Assembly (NCBI GenBank): GCA_965199895.1
Contig: CBDATJ010000002.1
Location: forward strand, 62,001 to 126,000
DNA length: 64,000 nt
Reading direction: 5' to 3'
Origin: Bin55 sp965199895
Lineage (GTDB): Bacteria > Pseudomonadota > Gammaproteobacteria > Pseudomonadales > Azotimanducaceae
The translations under genes were made by a program, and so were the position numbers. This document shows positions 9,361 through 18,504 of this stretch, piece by piece (within the stretch, counting starts at the first letter, position 1; every line of letters begins with the position of its first letter). Under the pieces are notes generated by a model. That model was not told the DNA's origin. It searched no databases and worked only from the letters and a program-made list of their open reading frames with translations.

Positions 9361-11058
9361 CTAGTGTGTCAAGGTCGGTACCGTAGCAAATGGATGGGGT
9401 ACAACTGGTGGTAAGCTTCCACTGCCTTGAACTTTTCGGACAGTCAATTCTTCGACTAGCACAGAAGGAGCGATGATCGAAATAGGTACCAGAGAGTTTG
9501 ATGCGAGAGATGTGTCAAATCTTTCAACAGCTGTTGAAACAGCAACGATGTCTCTCAATGTTCTCTCCGTAATATCATCGACCTCTACAGACCCTACTAA
9601 TTCTTCGGTCCCATCAGCATACACCTTGTAAGCTTCTGTAACAGTCTGTGGGAATCCTCTACTAGAGAAATTACCACTGGTTGAATTTCGAACCACAATA
9701 CCAAAATCTAGGTTGAAATCTTCAAGCAATATGAGAAACTCATCTCTCATCTCTTCGTCAGATAACCCTTCTTGTGGTTCAATGATTACATTGCCTGGAG
9801 CACTAAATCGATCACCTGTTCGGTTGGATCCAGTGCTAACCGCAAAATCTTCGACCGGAGTACGTCCTACGAGCATGGATTTAAGGATTCCGTTTTCGAT
9901 CAACATAGTGGGTACCGCTTTAACTCCTTGTTCATCTACCACATAGCTTCCGACCAACGGACTATCTAGGTAGTGACTCATGGTTGGGTCATTGAGTACA
10001 TTCACTTTCGCAGAAATGACTCTGCGATCAACTCGATCAAGGAAGGAATTGCGTTCCATTCCACCCCAGTTGGGGTTTGCCATGAGAGGCTTACGCTCTG
10101 CAATCAACCGAGGAAGTAACTCAGATGCTAGGAATTTAACCCCTGCTTGGCCTTCAAACATGACAGGTCCAAAATAAACATCATCTAAAGGATCAGCAGT
10201 GCGCATAGCCTTCATATTTGCGATCATGTTTTTGACATCCTCTTTCATCTCTTCAAAAGGAGCTAACTCATCACAGTCTAGGCTATAGCGAGCTCTAGAG
10301 TCTCTCAGATTATCACCCTTTTCAGACTGGGTGTCTGCACCAACCTGAATCGTACAACGCTCTTTCTCTACATCGTTGAAACTACCTTCAGAGTTGATAT
10401 AGACGCTACGGCTCGCTGCTGCAGTGGTATAGACTTGAGAACTATAGATTTCAGGTGAGTCCAAGAATAGCTCAGAAATCTCCACGCCCAGTTCATTCAG
10501 GGTTGTCAGCGATTGTTCGGCAATACCTCGGTGTTCACTATGTGTAAAAGGTTCTTGTTCTGAAAAGTCAGGTTTTCTTTCTTCTTCATCTGTACGACTA
10601 GCAAGAACGGTCTGTTTTTCTGCGAACCGATTAATGGCATCTTTGTAAGCTTGATCGGTTACTTCCCAAGCAACTCTTCTGATCTCATCGTAGTCGTCCT
10701 CAATAGGTAGCGTGGCACTATAGGGTCTGTCGAATCCACTACGTCCTCGAAAGTTCGTCTGATCAAGATTTTTAGAACCAACACGAACACTGACTTCTAA
10801 TCTACGACTCTGACCTGACCCACTCGTAAACTGTGAGCCGATAGAGTAGTAATTTTGGACATAGCGAATCTGAACCACTCGGTACTCGATGTAGTAGAGT
10901 TCGGCTTCACCTTCTTCTTTGAGTTGGTCTAACGAGCGCTGCATTTCATCCTGCAATGCCTTTACCAAAACTTCTTCTGTGTCAGAACTTTGTCCAAGAC
11001 TGACAAAAGCAACCAAAATTAGGCTGGTAGCGAGAGCTATATTGAGTAAGGTCTTCAT
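9361..11058 (-). CDS. exported PmbA/TldE-like protein (pair B, non-catalytic type)
   Basis: 565 residues of the TldD/PmbA (peptidase U62) family. A signal peptide spans about residues 1–22 (MKTLLNIALATSLILVAFVS). The family core is present: YFGPVMFEGQAGVKFLA, then LDSPLVGSYVVDEQG, and a C-terminal SIIAPSVLVEELTVRK. The position where TldD has HExxxH reads GVKFLASELL, so the zinc site is absent, as in PmbA/TldE partners. Start and upstream TldD-like stop overlap as TAATG, so the two are co-translated and probably form a heteromer. Known TldD/TldE is cytoplasmic; the leader here implies a periplasmic version, and its substrate is unknown. Confidence 0.8.
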   Translation of the reverse strand: MKTLLNIALATSLILVAFVSLGQSSDTEEVLVKALQDEMQRSLDQLKEEGEAELYYIEYRVVQIRYVQNYYSIGSQFTSGSGQSRRLEVSVRVGSKNLDQTNFRGRSGFDRPYSATLPIEDDYDEIRRVAWEVTDQAYKDAINRFAEKQTVLASRTDEEERKPDFSEQEPFTHSEHRGIAEQSLTTLNELGVEISELFLDSPEIYSSQVYTTAAASRSVYINSEGSFNDVEKERCTIQVGADTQSEKGDNLRDSRARYSLDCDELAPFEEMKEDVKNMIANMKAMRTADPLDDVYFGPVMFEGQAGVKFLASELLPRLIAERKPLMANPNWGGMERNSFLDRVDRRVISAKVNVLNDPTMSHYLDSPLVGSYVVDEQGVKAVPTMLIENGILKSMLVGRTPVEDFAVSTGSNRTGDRFSAPGNVIIEPQEGLSDEEMRDEFLILLEDFNLDFGIVVRNSTSGNFSSRGFPQTVTEAYKVYADGTEELVGSVEVDDITERTLRDIVAVSTAVERFDTSLASNSLVPISIIAPSVLVEELTVRKVQGSGSLPPVVPHPFATVPTLTH

Positions 11059-12773
11059 TAGTTTGTAGATCCGTTTTCGATTTTAAAGTTATGGAACGTG
11101 ACCTCGTCATCCCTTTGAACAGGCGACGGCAAAATTGGTGGCTTGCTTCGATCAGCCGAAATTTTCTGTACTTCGATTTGAGAAATGAGTATCGAAGGTG
11201 ACACAGCAGAGACTGGAATATTGCCTGATTCTGCACCGCAATAACCATTAAAAGTGCCATAATCGTCTGCACCTGCTTCAATTCGACCGATAGTTGTAAG
11301 TGGAGTACCAATAAAGGTTACACCTCGAACGTATTCCTTAGTCCCGTCGGCATATATCCGATACATCACCAGAGGGTTCACTTGGAATGAGTTAGGAAAT
11401 GCTCGTCCCGTAATTGCAAACCCGCCTTGAATGTCGTCCAACATCAAGCCAAACTCCAATCCTTGATCGCTGACCCGTTGAATCAGCATCCGTGTGAGTT
11501 CCTCTTCACTTAAGGGATTTTCTACTTCTACAATCAAATTGGATTGTCGAGCAACTGCACCATAGTTTGAGCTCCCTTGTCTTCTACCATGTCCGTTTGA
11601 ATAGGGAAATTCGTCAATGGGTCGTCGAGACATGAGGAAACGTTTCAGTATTCCATTTTCAATGGAGTCAACTCGTAGGCCCTTCACACCCTGGTGATCA
11701 TAGTGATAAAAACCCCACAAGGTCAGTCCCTTATAGGTACGGATATTCGGGTCAAAGTAGATCGAAAAGTTCTCTGGGAGAATTTGTTCTCCCAATTTCT
11801 TCTTGAAGGTTTGCCCGTCGCTATCAGATTTTTGCCGATGTCCTTCTAGTCTATGTCCAAGAATTTCATGAAAAAAGACTCCTGCTGCTCGTGCAGACAA
11901 GATAGCTGGGCCTGCATAGGGTTCTGCTAAGGGTGCAACACGTAGTGCTTTAAGCTCAGCAATCAAATCCTGAACATCAGCTAGTACTTGTTCATCTGTT
12001 GGAAAATCTGCAACCGTAAGTGCTTCGTAACTGACTGACCGTGGTAAAACCATACCATCTTCTGCTTTGGTTGAAGCAGTGATGAAGATTCGATAGTAAG
12101 GTTCTGATTGCCTAATCTTGCTGCCCTCAGAGTTGACAAACCACCGACTGTCAACGGTTCCGCTAATGGTCACGTTGTTTGACTGGATGTGTTCCTCGTA
12201 TTTGAAGGGTAAACCATAAAGTTTTATTTTTTCTTTAAACGAGTCCATGGTGTCTTCTAGTTCAAGGTAATCTGCCACGAACTCTTCTTTAGTGCTCGGG
12301 ACAAAGCTACCGGATTTGTCTTCTTCCTCAACTCGTGTTTGCTGTTCGGTTTCTACATTCGTGAGCTGTGATTTAGCTGCTTGATATGCGTCGTTGGTTG
12401 CATCCCACAAAAAGCTTTTCAGTGGAACTTCTTTGTCTACAGCGACTGGCCCGAAAAGACTTAATTGGGGAGTACCCGCTAAATGCGTGTTGTCTAGTAG
12501 TGGGGTACCAATTCGAAGATCTACGGATAAGTTACGTCTTATGTTGTTCGATGCGTTAGTTAATGAACCATACGAACCAGATGCCTGGAGTTGTTTGTCT
12601 TCACTGATCTCGTAACTCATGTAGAACGGTGCTTTTTCTTCATCTTGCAATGTTTCAAAGTTTCTCATGAGTTCATCGGACATCGAATCCAATTCTTCAG
12701 ACGTGTTTTCTTGGGCTATCACGGATAACGCCAAAGTCGCTAACACCATCGAAAGGAATGAGTGTAATTTCAT
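11058..12773 (-). CDS. exported TldD-like metallopeptidase (pair B, catalytic type)
   Basis: 571 residues. A signal peptide (about residues 1–20) ends near VIAQENTS. The zinc motif H302-E-I-L-G-H306 sits in GVFFHEILGHRLEGH, the TldD HExxxH signature. FGLMLDDIQGGFAITGR and PSILISQIEVQK mark the C-terminal family core. It is the first gene of a two-gene unit with the PmbA-like gene (TAATG overlap). It is paralogous along its whole length to the gene at 18505–20235 (shared segments include PYAGPAILS, GHRLE and CGAESG). Processing of periplasmic peptides or proteins is an inference. Confidence 0.83.
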   Translation of the reverse strand: MKLHSFLSMVLATLALSVIAQENTSEELDSMSDELMRNFETLQDEEKAPFYMSYEISEDKQLQASGSYGSLTNASNNIRRNLSVDLRIGTPLLDNTHLAGTPQLSLFGPVAVDKEVPLKSFLWDATNDAYQAAKSQLTNVETEQQTRVEEEDKSGSFVPSTKEEFVADYLELEDTMDSFKEKIKLYGLPFKYEEHIQSNNVTISGTVDSRWFVNSEGSKIRQSEPYYRIFITASTKAEDGMVLPRSVSYEALTVADFPTDEQVLADVQDLIAELKALRVAPLAEPYAGPAILSARAAGVFFHEILGHRLEGHRQKSDSDGQTFKKKLGEQILPENFSIYFDPNIRTYKGLTLWGFYHYDHQGVKGLRVDSIENGILKRFLMSRRPIDEFPYSNGHGRRQGSSNYGAVARQSNLIVEVENPLSEEELTRMLIQRVSDQGLEFGLMLDDIQGGFAITGRAFPNSFQVNPLVMYRIYADGTKEYVRGVTFIGTPLTTIGRIEAGADDYGTFNGYCGAESGNIPVSAVSPSILISQIEVQKISADRSKPPILPSPVQRDDEVTFHNFKIENGSTN

Positions 12774-13024
12774 GCTAGTTATTCCAGTTAATGTTTGGGG
12801 TGAGTAAGGGGTATTGCATCATTTGTTTTGAAACAATTTCTACGACCATCCATCCTCAGGGATGAACGTACCAAGGAGGTTGTGGTCCGAGTCTCCTGAG
12901 TGAACTTTCTTCACAGAATAGGGAGAAGCACAGTGACCATGAGTTATCCTACAATTCTAATAATTTCTAGATCACAACTCCGACATATCGTCATTCAACC
13001 TTGAACAGTCCGGTCATTTGAAAA

Positions 13025-13700
13025 ATCGGAATGTTCATTGCTTGATCTTGTTGACATGCACCATGCCTCGAAAGTTACGATCCGAAACTTCTGGGCTGAA
13101 TAACGGTTTTATGCTCTCGTGTGCTGTCCTCATATTTTATACGTAGCAATGGAAGACGGGCACCAAGGTAAAAAGTCAGTGCGCATAGGTGTGGTTATTA
13201 TTCCAATGTGATGCGAGAGCATTTTGATTACGCTGCATCGTCGATACCCTCGATTTTAGCTAGGAAGCAATTCATCTATTACTCTTCTCGAGACTTGGAT
13301 TCCGAAACTGTGTCCTGAATTATTGTGTCGGAAGTGCTTGTAGAGTGTTATTCAGGTTACCGACTTTACAGAGAGAATTGGTGAGTGAAGACTCTGGCAT
13401 CGGTACCGGATTCCACTGCAACCTTGTCCAAAATACTAAATTGGTCTTCTTCACTATAGTCAGCATGTCGTGAAAATCCTGGCCTTGTCTCATACTCCTT
13501 CTTTCCCACAAGTCCACGGACCGCTCCCCTTAAAGGACACCTAGTCTGAATGCAGTCTAGAAAACAAAACTGCGTTACTGATATGTAAGAAATAAGGTTT
13601 AGGTTCATCATCAGTGAAACTCTGCATTGAACGATTCAGTTCATCTTGAACGCACTAACACACATCTTTGTTTCTGACCATCTTGAGCGCAAGAAAACAT
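13025..13700 (-). pseudogene. old, internally deleted relic of a PmbA-like paralogue
   Basis: No usable frame, but the DNA aligns in order with the copies at 14746–16556 and 16682–18493. About 13575–13700 matches the N-terminal region (MQDEMNR and PYFLSY codons). About 13390–13470 matches the FSEEDPFQY region. About 13340–13390 matches the following helix. About 13220–13300 matches the KDNGLDYALVIKK…SREEL segment, and about 13025–13130 the NFRDILAVS region. The middle of the gene (the LRDAETLDSYVGPV part) is missing. Similarity is higher to the frameshifted neighbour than to the intact copy. Boundaries are approximate. Confidence 0.7.
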
Positions 13701-14745
13701 TGCTATAACCACGAGCGATTGAATTGAAAATGAATGTATGAAACAATTCACGATTTACTCTTAATTCTGCACGATAATTTATTCTGCAATAAACTTATGA
13801 AAGCTGGAAAAATAGGAGTAACAGAGTTGAACTTCAGTACTTGTCCCCTATCTGTGAAAGCAAATTGAAGGTGAAACAGTAGATTCGCCCTTGCAGATAC
13901 TTTAGTAGACTGGGTAGTCGTTTGTACTTTGTTCTTCTGTTACAGGATGAATCACTGTACCGGTGAAGTCATCCCACTCTCGAATATCCTCAAATTTAGC
14001 CCAAAGAGCTTTCTTGCTCCTTGGAGTTCAACAACCCTAGAAGTTCGATAGATTCTGATATTTCAACTTCATTGGATGACTGTGTTCTGCTTCAACAAAG
14101 AGCAGGGAGGGTATCAACAATCTTGTTCTGAAATAAACCAGCATCCACAACTATTCAATCTGTGGTTCATATCTTTCAATGATGAATACGATAGTCTGCT
14201 AATTGCTCCGTTTGTCTTCTCGTGAATGTCCGAGGTCTTCACTGTCTCCAACCCATAGAGGTCTTGGTAGCTTCATTGTTCGCGGCAAAATCTCAATTCC
14301 CAGCGTTCTGAGCCCACCCATGGAACCTTCTAGCTTGCCTATTGTGGAACCATCGTGAAAACTAGAGGTTCGATTGGAAGAGTGTGACCCGATTGAAAGT
14401 CACCTAATCTCTTGTCGAGAGCAGTTTGGCCTCGATAATCAATTCAAGATCAAAGCGCACTTGCTCACTGTAGATTTGTGGGTGATTTGTAACTGATGTA
14501 AGAAGATCTTTTGGAACTGAGCTGCTTCAAAGCCTATTGATCTTAGTCTCCAGTCGTCCAAAAATCCAGTTTAGCTCCTTGTACTGTGAGAATCCAAAGG
14601 AACCAAAGTCTCTAACGGGGAGTAGTCCTTTGACTATGGTAGTGATTTGATTTCAAAGGTACTGTTTTACAACTCCCAGTAGAGTCAAGTGATTTATAGT
14701 GGAAATGATTCGAAATGTTAACCAAATATTGTGAATCACACGAAG
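13701..14745. other. gene-poor interval with unidentified coding-like fragments
   Basis: No intact gene. On the minus strand about 60 codons are open at roughly 14200–14390, containing GKLEGSMGGLRTLGIE and PRPLWVGDSEDLGHS, without a start and with stops on both sides. This may be a further relic of an unknown gene. It does not match the TldD or PmbA copies next to it. Confidence 0.4.
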
Positions 14746-16556
14746 TTAGTCACTACTCATGGGATGATCATACAAGGGTAGTTGTTGTTTGTCGGTAGCT
14801 GCGTTACGTAGTGTCAACTCCTCTATAAGCAATGAAGGAGTAACCACTCCAATGAAAGGAACTGTTGCTACCGCATCAAATACCGAACCAACATCATCTA
14901 CACCTGCTTGCATTGCTCCAGCAAACATGCCTCCAGTAAATCCAACACCAGGAATATTGAACACTCCATAAGATCTTGAAACTGCCACAATATCACGTAA
15001 ATTTCGATCTACGAACTCAGAAATCGATACAGGTTGAATCGGTACTTCGGTACCATCCTCGTACACCTTATATGCTGTTATAGAGGGCATGATGAAAGTG
15101 TTGCCACTGATAATACTTTGCATTAAAGAATTGAGGATAGCTTCAGAGCTGAAATCTTCCGCAAAATTCGATAGTTTCTTGATGACGATTCCAAATTCAA
15201 GACCTTCATCATAAGCTAAATTAAGCATTTCTTCCATCAACTCTTCTCGAGTATTGGACTTGGAAGCAGATATGAACAAGTTTCCTGCCATCGGAGCACC
15301 CACATATCGATTACTACCAGTACTCTTCGTGAATTCTTTGACCGGAGATCGGGTAGTTAGCAGGTTTACTAAACGTCCTTCGGATACTAATTCAGTTCGT
15401 TGCGCGGGTATGCCGTCTAGATCAACAACGTATGCTCCCAGCTAAACGCGTCCCTTTAAATTCTCCAATTGTTGGGTCGTTAGTGATATACATAAAACTT
15501 GGTAACACCCTCGCACCGATCTTATTTACGAAAGAGTTACTCATCATCCCTCCCAGAGCTGCGAATACATTCCCATCTGCAGAAATAGGGTCGGGTGAGG
15601 CTACTAGCTTCGTGGCAAGAGTGTGAACGATCAGTTCCGCAGCAGCTTGATCCTCTAACAAAACAGGTCCAACGTAGGAATCCAAGGTTTCCGCGTCACG
15701 TAGAGCTAGCAATCGTTCGACTAGCTGTTCGTGCACTGTGGATATCGTTACCATGTCTTCAGCAATTTCACTACATTCTGTAGCAAAGAACGAAGCAAAA
15801 TCACTGAGAATGTTCCATTGATTGCTTGAGTGGATACTTGCGTATGTACGATACATTGTTTGTAGAGCACTCGATTCTTGTTTCCGTCTGAATCCAGAAA
15901 ACTTCGCCAGTTGTGTATGACATCACCATGCGTGATTGCAGTTTGAAGCTCAGGATAACCTGCGAGCAATACAGAAATTTGTTTGGTCAATTCTTTGAGC
16001 GCGTTTCTGTCTATCTCAATAGTCATCTGCGGATCAAAGTACTGAAAGGTTTTATTTTCCTTACTGAAATCAGCTGACCGATCTAGACCTACTTGTTGCT
16101 CCAAGACCATTTTCTGGCTGCCAGTGCACGGATTGCACTTTTATAAGCTTTGTCTGTAGCCATCCACAGAACACGACGTAGCTCTTCATAGGAGTCAGTG
16201 ATAGGGAGCGAATCACTTGTACTACCACCAGGACTATCCAAAAAGTTGGTGTTATCGGTCTCATGGTCGCCTACGCGGAGATTTACACTAAGGTAACGTT
16301 GTCTACTGGAATTTGTATCCCCTGACTCTCCTAGTATTGAGTGCACTGTATATTTGCTTACATCACTGACTGCATACGAAAGAAAATAAGGTTTCGGTTC
16401 GTCATCAATTTGAAGCTCTTCTAATGAACGATTCATTTCATCTTGCATCGCACTGAACAACACATCGTCATCAGACTGCTCTAGAGCGAAACACATACCA
16501 TAGCTACTGAGAACGGCTAGGATGAGTAAAACAGTACAAATATCTATGAATTTCAA
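14746..16556 (-). pseudogene. frameshifted PmbA-like gene, tandem copy of 16682–18493
   Basis: Four consecutive frame pieces line up end to end with the intact neighbour: signal peptide to LAARK (16556–about 16105), EQQVGL to the QAINGT region (to about 15800), FASFFATE to GTRLAG (to about 15430), and AYVVDLDG to the C-terminus (to 14746). Each junction needs one single-base correction. A base is missing in an A-run near 16110 and one near TT at about 15810, and one is extra in GGG near 15433. Between breaks the protein is well conserved, so inactivation is recent or the breaks are sequencing errors in homopolymers. The copy lacks HExxxH, as expected for the PmbA type. Confidence 0.85.
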
Positions 16557-16681
16557 ACTAATCTCTATTAATTAAGCTCAAACCAATCTATCGCGTGAAA
16601 TCCCTCTCTTCACCTTGAGTAGAGAATGTTTGTCAACTATTCGGGGTAGTTCGACGAGATTATTGCTCCCATGAAGTAGGT

Positions 16682-18493
16682 CTACGAACCTTCCTCACTC
16701 AATGGGTGCTCATATAAAGGTAGTCGTTGCTTGTTGGTCACAGCGTTCCGTAGAGTCATCTCTTCCACTAACAAGGAAGGAGTCACCACACTAATCATGG
16801 GTTCCCATAGATCCAGAAAGAGTAAGTCAGCACCGGACATACCACCACTAAACGTGCCACTCAATAAAGCACTGATATTCATAGTGGGGATGTTGTAAGC
16901 ATTTGAAGTGTCAGAGACTGCCAAAATGTCTCGGAAATTACGTTCTACGAACTCTGAAATTGCTACTGGTTTAATCGGCACTTCTGTTCCATCTTCGTAA
17001 ATCTTGTACACTGTAATAGCAGGCATGATGCTAACACCACCGCTCATCATGCTTTGCATCACGGACATCATGGCTGCTTCGTCTTGAACACTTTCTGCCA
17101 TATTTGAGATTTTTTTGATCACGAGTGCGTAATCGAGTCCATTGTCTTTCGCTAGAGTGAGTAATTCCTCAATCAACTCCTCTCGGGACATAGACTCTTC
17201 TGCAGAAACAAACAGGTTTCCAGGCATCGGAGAACCCATGAATCGTTTACTACCCGTACTGTTTGGAAAATCTTTTACAGGTGAGCGGGTGGTCAGCAAA
17301 GCTTCCACTTTACCTTCTGTGATTAACTCTGTTCGTCTTGAAGGCATACCGTCTCGATCAACAATGTAGGCTCCTAATAATCGTGTGCCTTCAAATTCTT
17401 CAATCGTAGGATCGTTTACGACATTCATAAATCTGGGGAGTACTCTCACGCCAACCTTGTCGGTAAACGGAGTACCTCCGATGTTCATATTGCCTAGTGC
17501 ACCAAATAAATCGTCGCCTGTAGAAGTGATTGGAGTCGGTGATGCGGCAAACTTAGAAGCTAACGCTTGGGTAATTAACTCTGCTGCAGCTTGATCTTCA
17601 AATAGCACGGGACCGACATAAGAATCAAGAGTTTCTGCGTCACGTAGTGCAAGCAATCGTTCAACAAGTTTTTCATGTTCTGAGTTGATTACGTTAACAT
17701 TGGCAGCTAATTCCTCACAATCCTCAGCATAGAACGATGCAAACTCGTTCAAATTGGTGCCATCATCTGCTTCTGTGGATAGCTTGGTACGTACTAAACA
17801 CTCTTTAGATAGGACTCGGTGTTTATTTCCTTCTGAATCCAGGAATATCCTCCAGTGGTGGATCGCTATCCCTTTGGTAATTGCGGTCTTGAGCTTTGGT
17901 TGACCTGCAAGGGATGCTGATATTTGGTTAGTCAGTTCTTTGAGTACATCAGTCTGTATCCCAACATCTACTGAAGGTTCTAGATACTGAAAGGGGTCTT
18001 CTTCGCTAAAGTCATCTGCTCGTTCCTCCAGTCCCACCTGCTGTTCCATAGCCGTCTTCTTGGCAGCAAGCGCACTCACTGCACTCTTATATGCGTCGTC
18101 TGTAACCATCCACATGACACGACGTAACTCGTCGTAGGAATCAGTGATGGGCAAAAATCCTAGAGAAAAACCACCCGGAGTGTCGAAATTAGTGTTGTCG
18201 ATTTGACGATCACCGACTCGTAAATTGACATCAAGCGTTCGTGATCTATTCGATGAGACATCTCCAGGAACACCAAGCAAAGAGTACACAGTCGAATGCA
18301 AAACATCGTTAACGGTATAGGACAGGAAGTAAGCTTTGGGTTCGTTCTCGAGTTTCAGCTCTTCCAATGTACGATTCATTTCATCCTGCATTGCAGTGAA
18401 GAGAACATCGTCATCGGATTGATCCTGTGCTAGAGCTGTGACAACGATACTAAGTATTACTAGAAGTACTAGTCCATGGCGTATATGAAACAT
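16682..18493 (-). CDS. exported PmbA/TldE-like protein (pair A, non-catalytic type)
   Basis: 603 residues. A signal peptide covers about residues 1–22 (LVILSIVVTALAQ). It shares with the broken copy downstream the blocks SDDDVLF, MQDEMNR, LRDAETLDSYVGPVLFEDQ, RSPVKDF and the end SVVTPSLLVEE. At the TldD zinc-motif position it reads DQAAAELITQAL, so no metal site. A central SNxxG-type region (STGSKRFMGSPMPGNLF) matches the family core. It starts 11 bases after the TldD-like gene at 18505, so the two form a transcription unit. Function is inferred only by analogy with TldD/TldE heteromers. Confidence 0.8.
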   Translation of the reverse strand: MFHIRHGLVLLVILSIVVTALAQDQSDDDVLFTAMQDEMNRTLEELKLENEPKAYFLSYTVNDVLHSTVYSLLGVPGDVSSNRSRTLDVNLRVGDRQIDNTNFDTPGGFSLGFLPITDSYDELRRVMWMVTDDAYKSAVSALAAKKTAMEQQVGLEERADDFSEEDPFQYLEPSVDVGIQTDVLKELTNQISASLAGQPKLKTAITKGIAIHHWRIFLDSEGNKHRVLSKECLVRTKLSTEADDGTNLNEFASFYAEDCEELAANVNVINSEHEKLVERLLALRDAETLDSYVGPVLFEDQAAAELITQALASKFAASPTPITSTGDDLFGALGNMNIGGTPFTDKVGVRVLPRFMNVVNDPTIEEFEGTRLLGAYIVDRDGMPSRRTELITEGKVEALLTTRSPVKDFPNSTGSKRFMGSPMPGNLFVSAEESMSREELIEELLTLAKDNGLDYALVIKKISNMAESVQDEAAMMSVMQSMMSGGVSIMPAITVYKIYEDGTEVPIKPVAISEFVERNFRDILAVSDTSNAYNIPTMNISALLSGTFSGGMSGADLLFLDLWEPMISVVTPSLLVEEMTLRNAVTNKQRLPLYEHPLSEEGS

Positions 18494-18504
18494 ATCAATG
18501 GCTC

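Noticed and set aside
14746..16556. Programmed frameshifting in the PmbA-like gene
   Set aside because: Three unrelated shift sites, of both signs, without slippery heptamer plus stem; an intact paralogue lies next to it. Pseudogene or read error is simpler.
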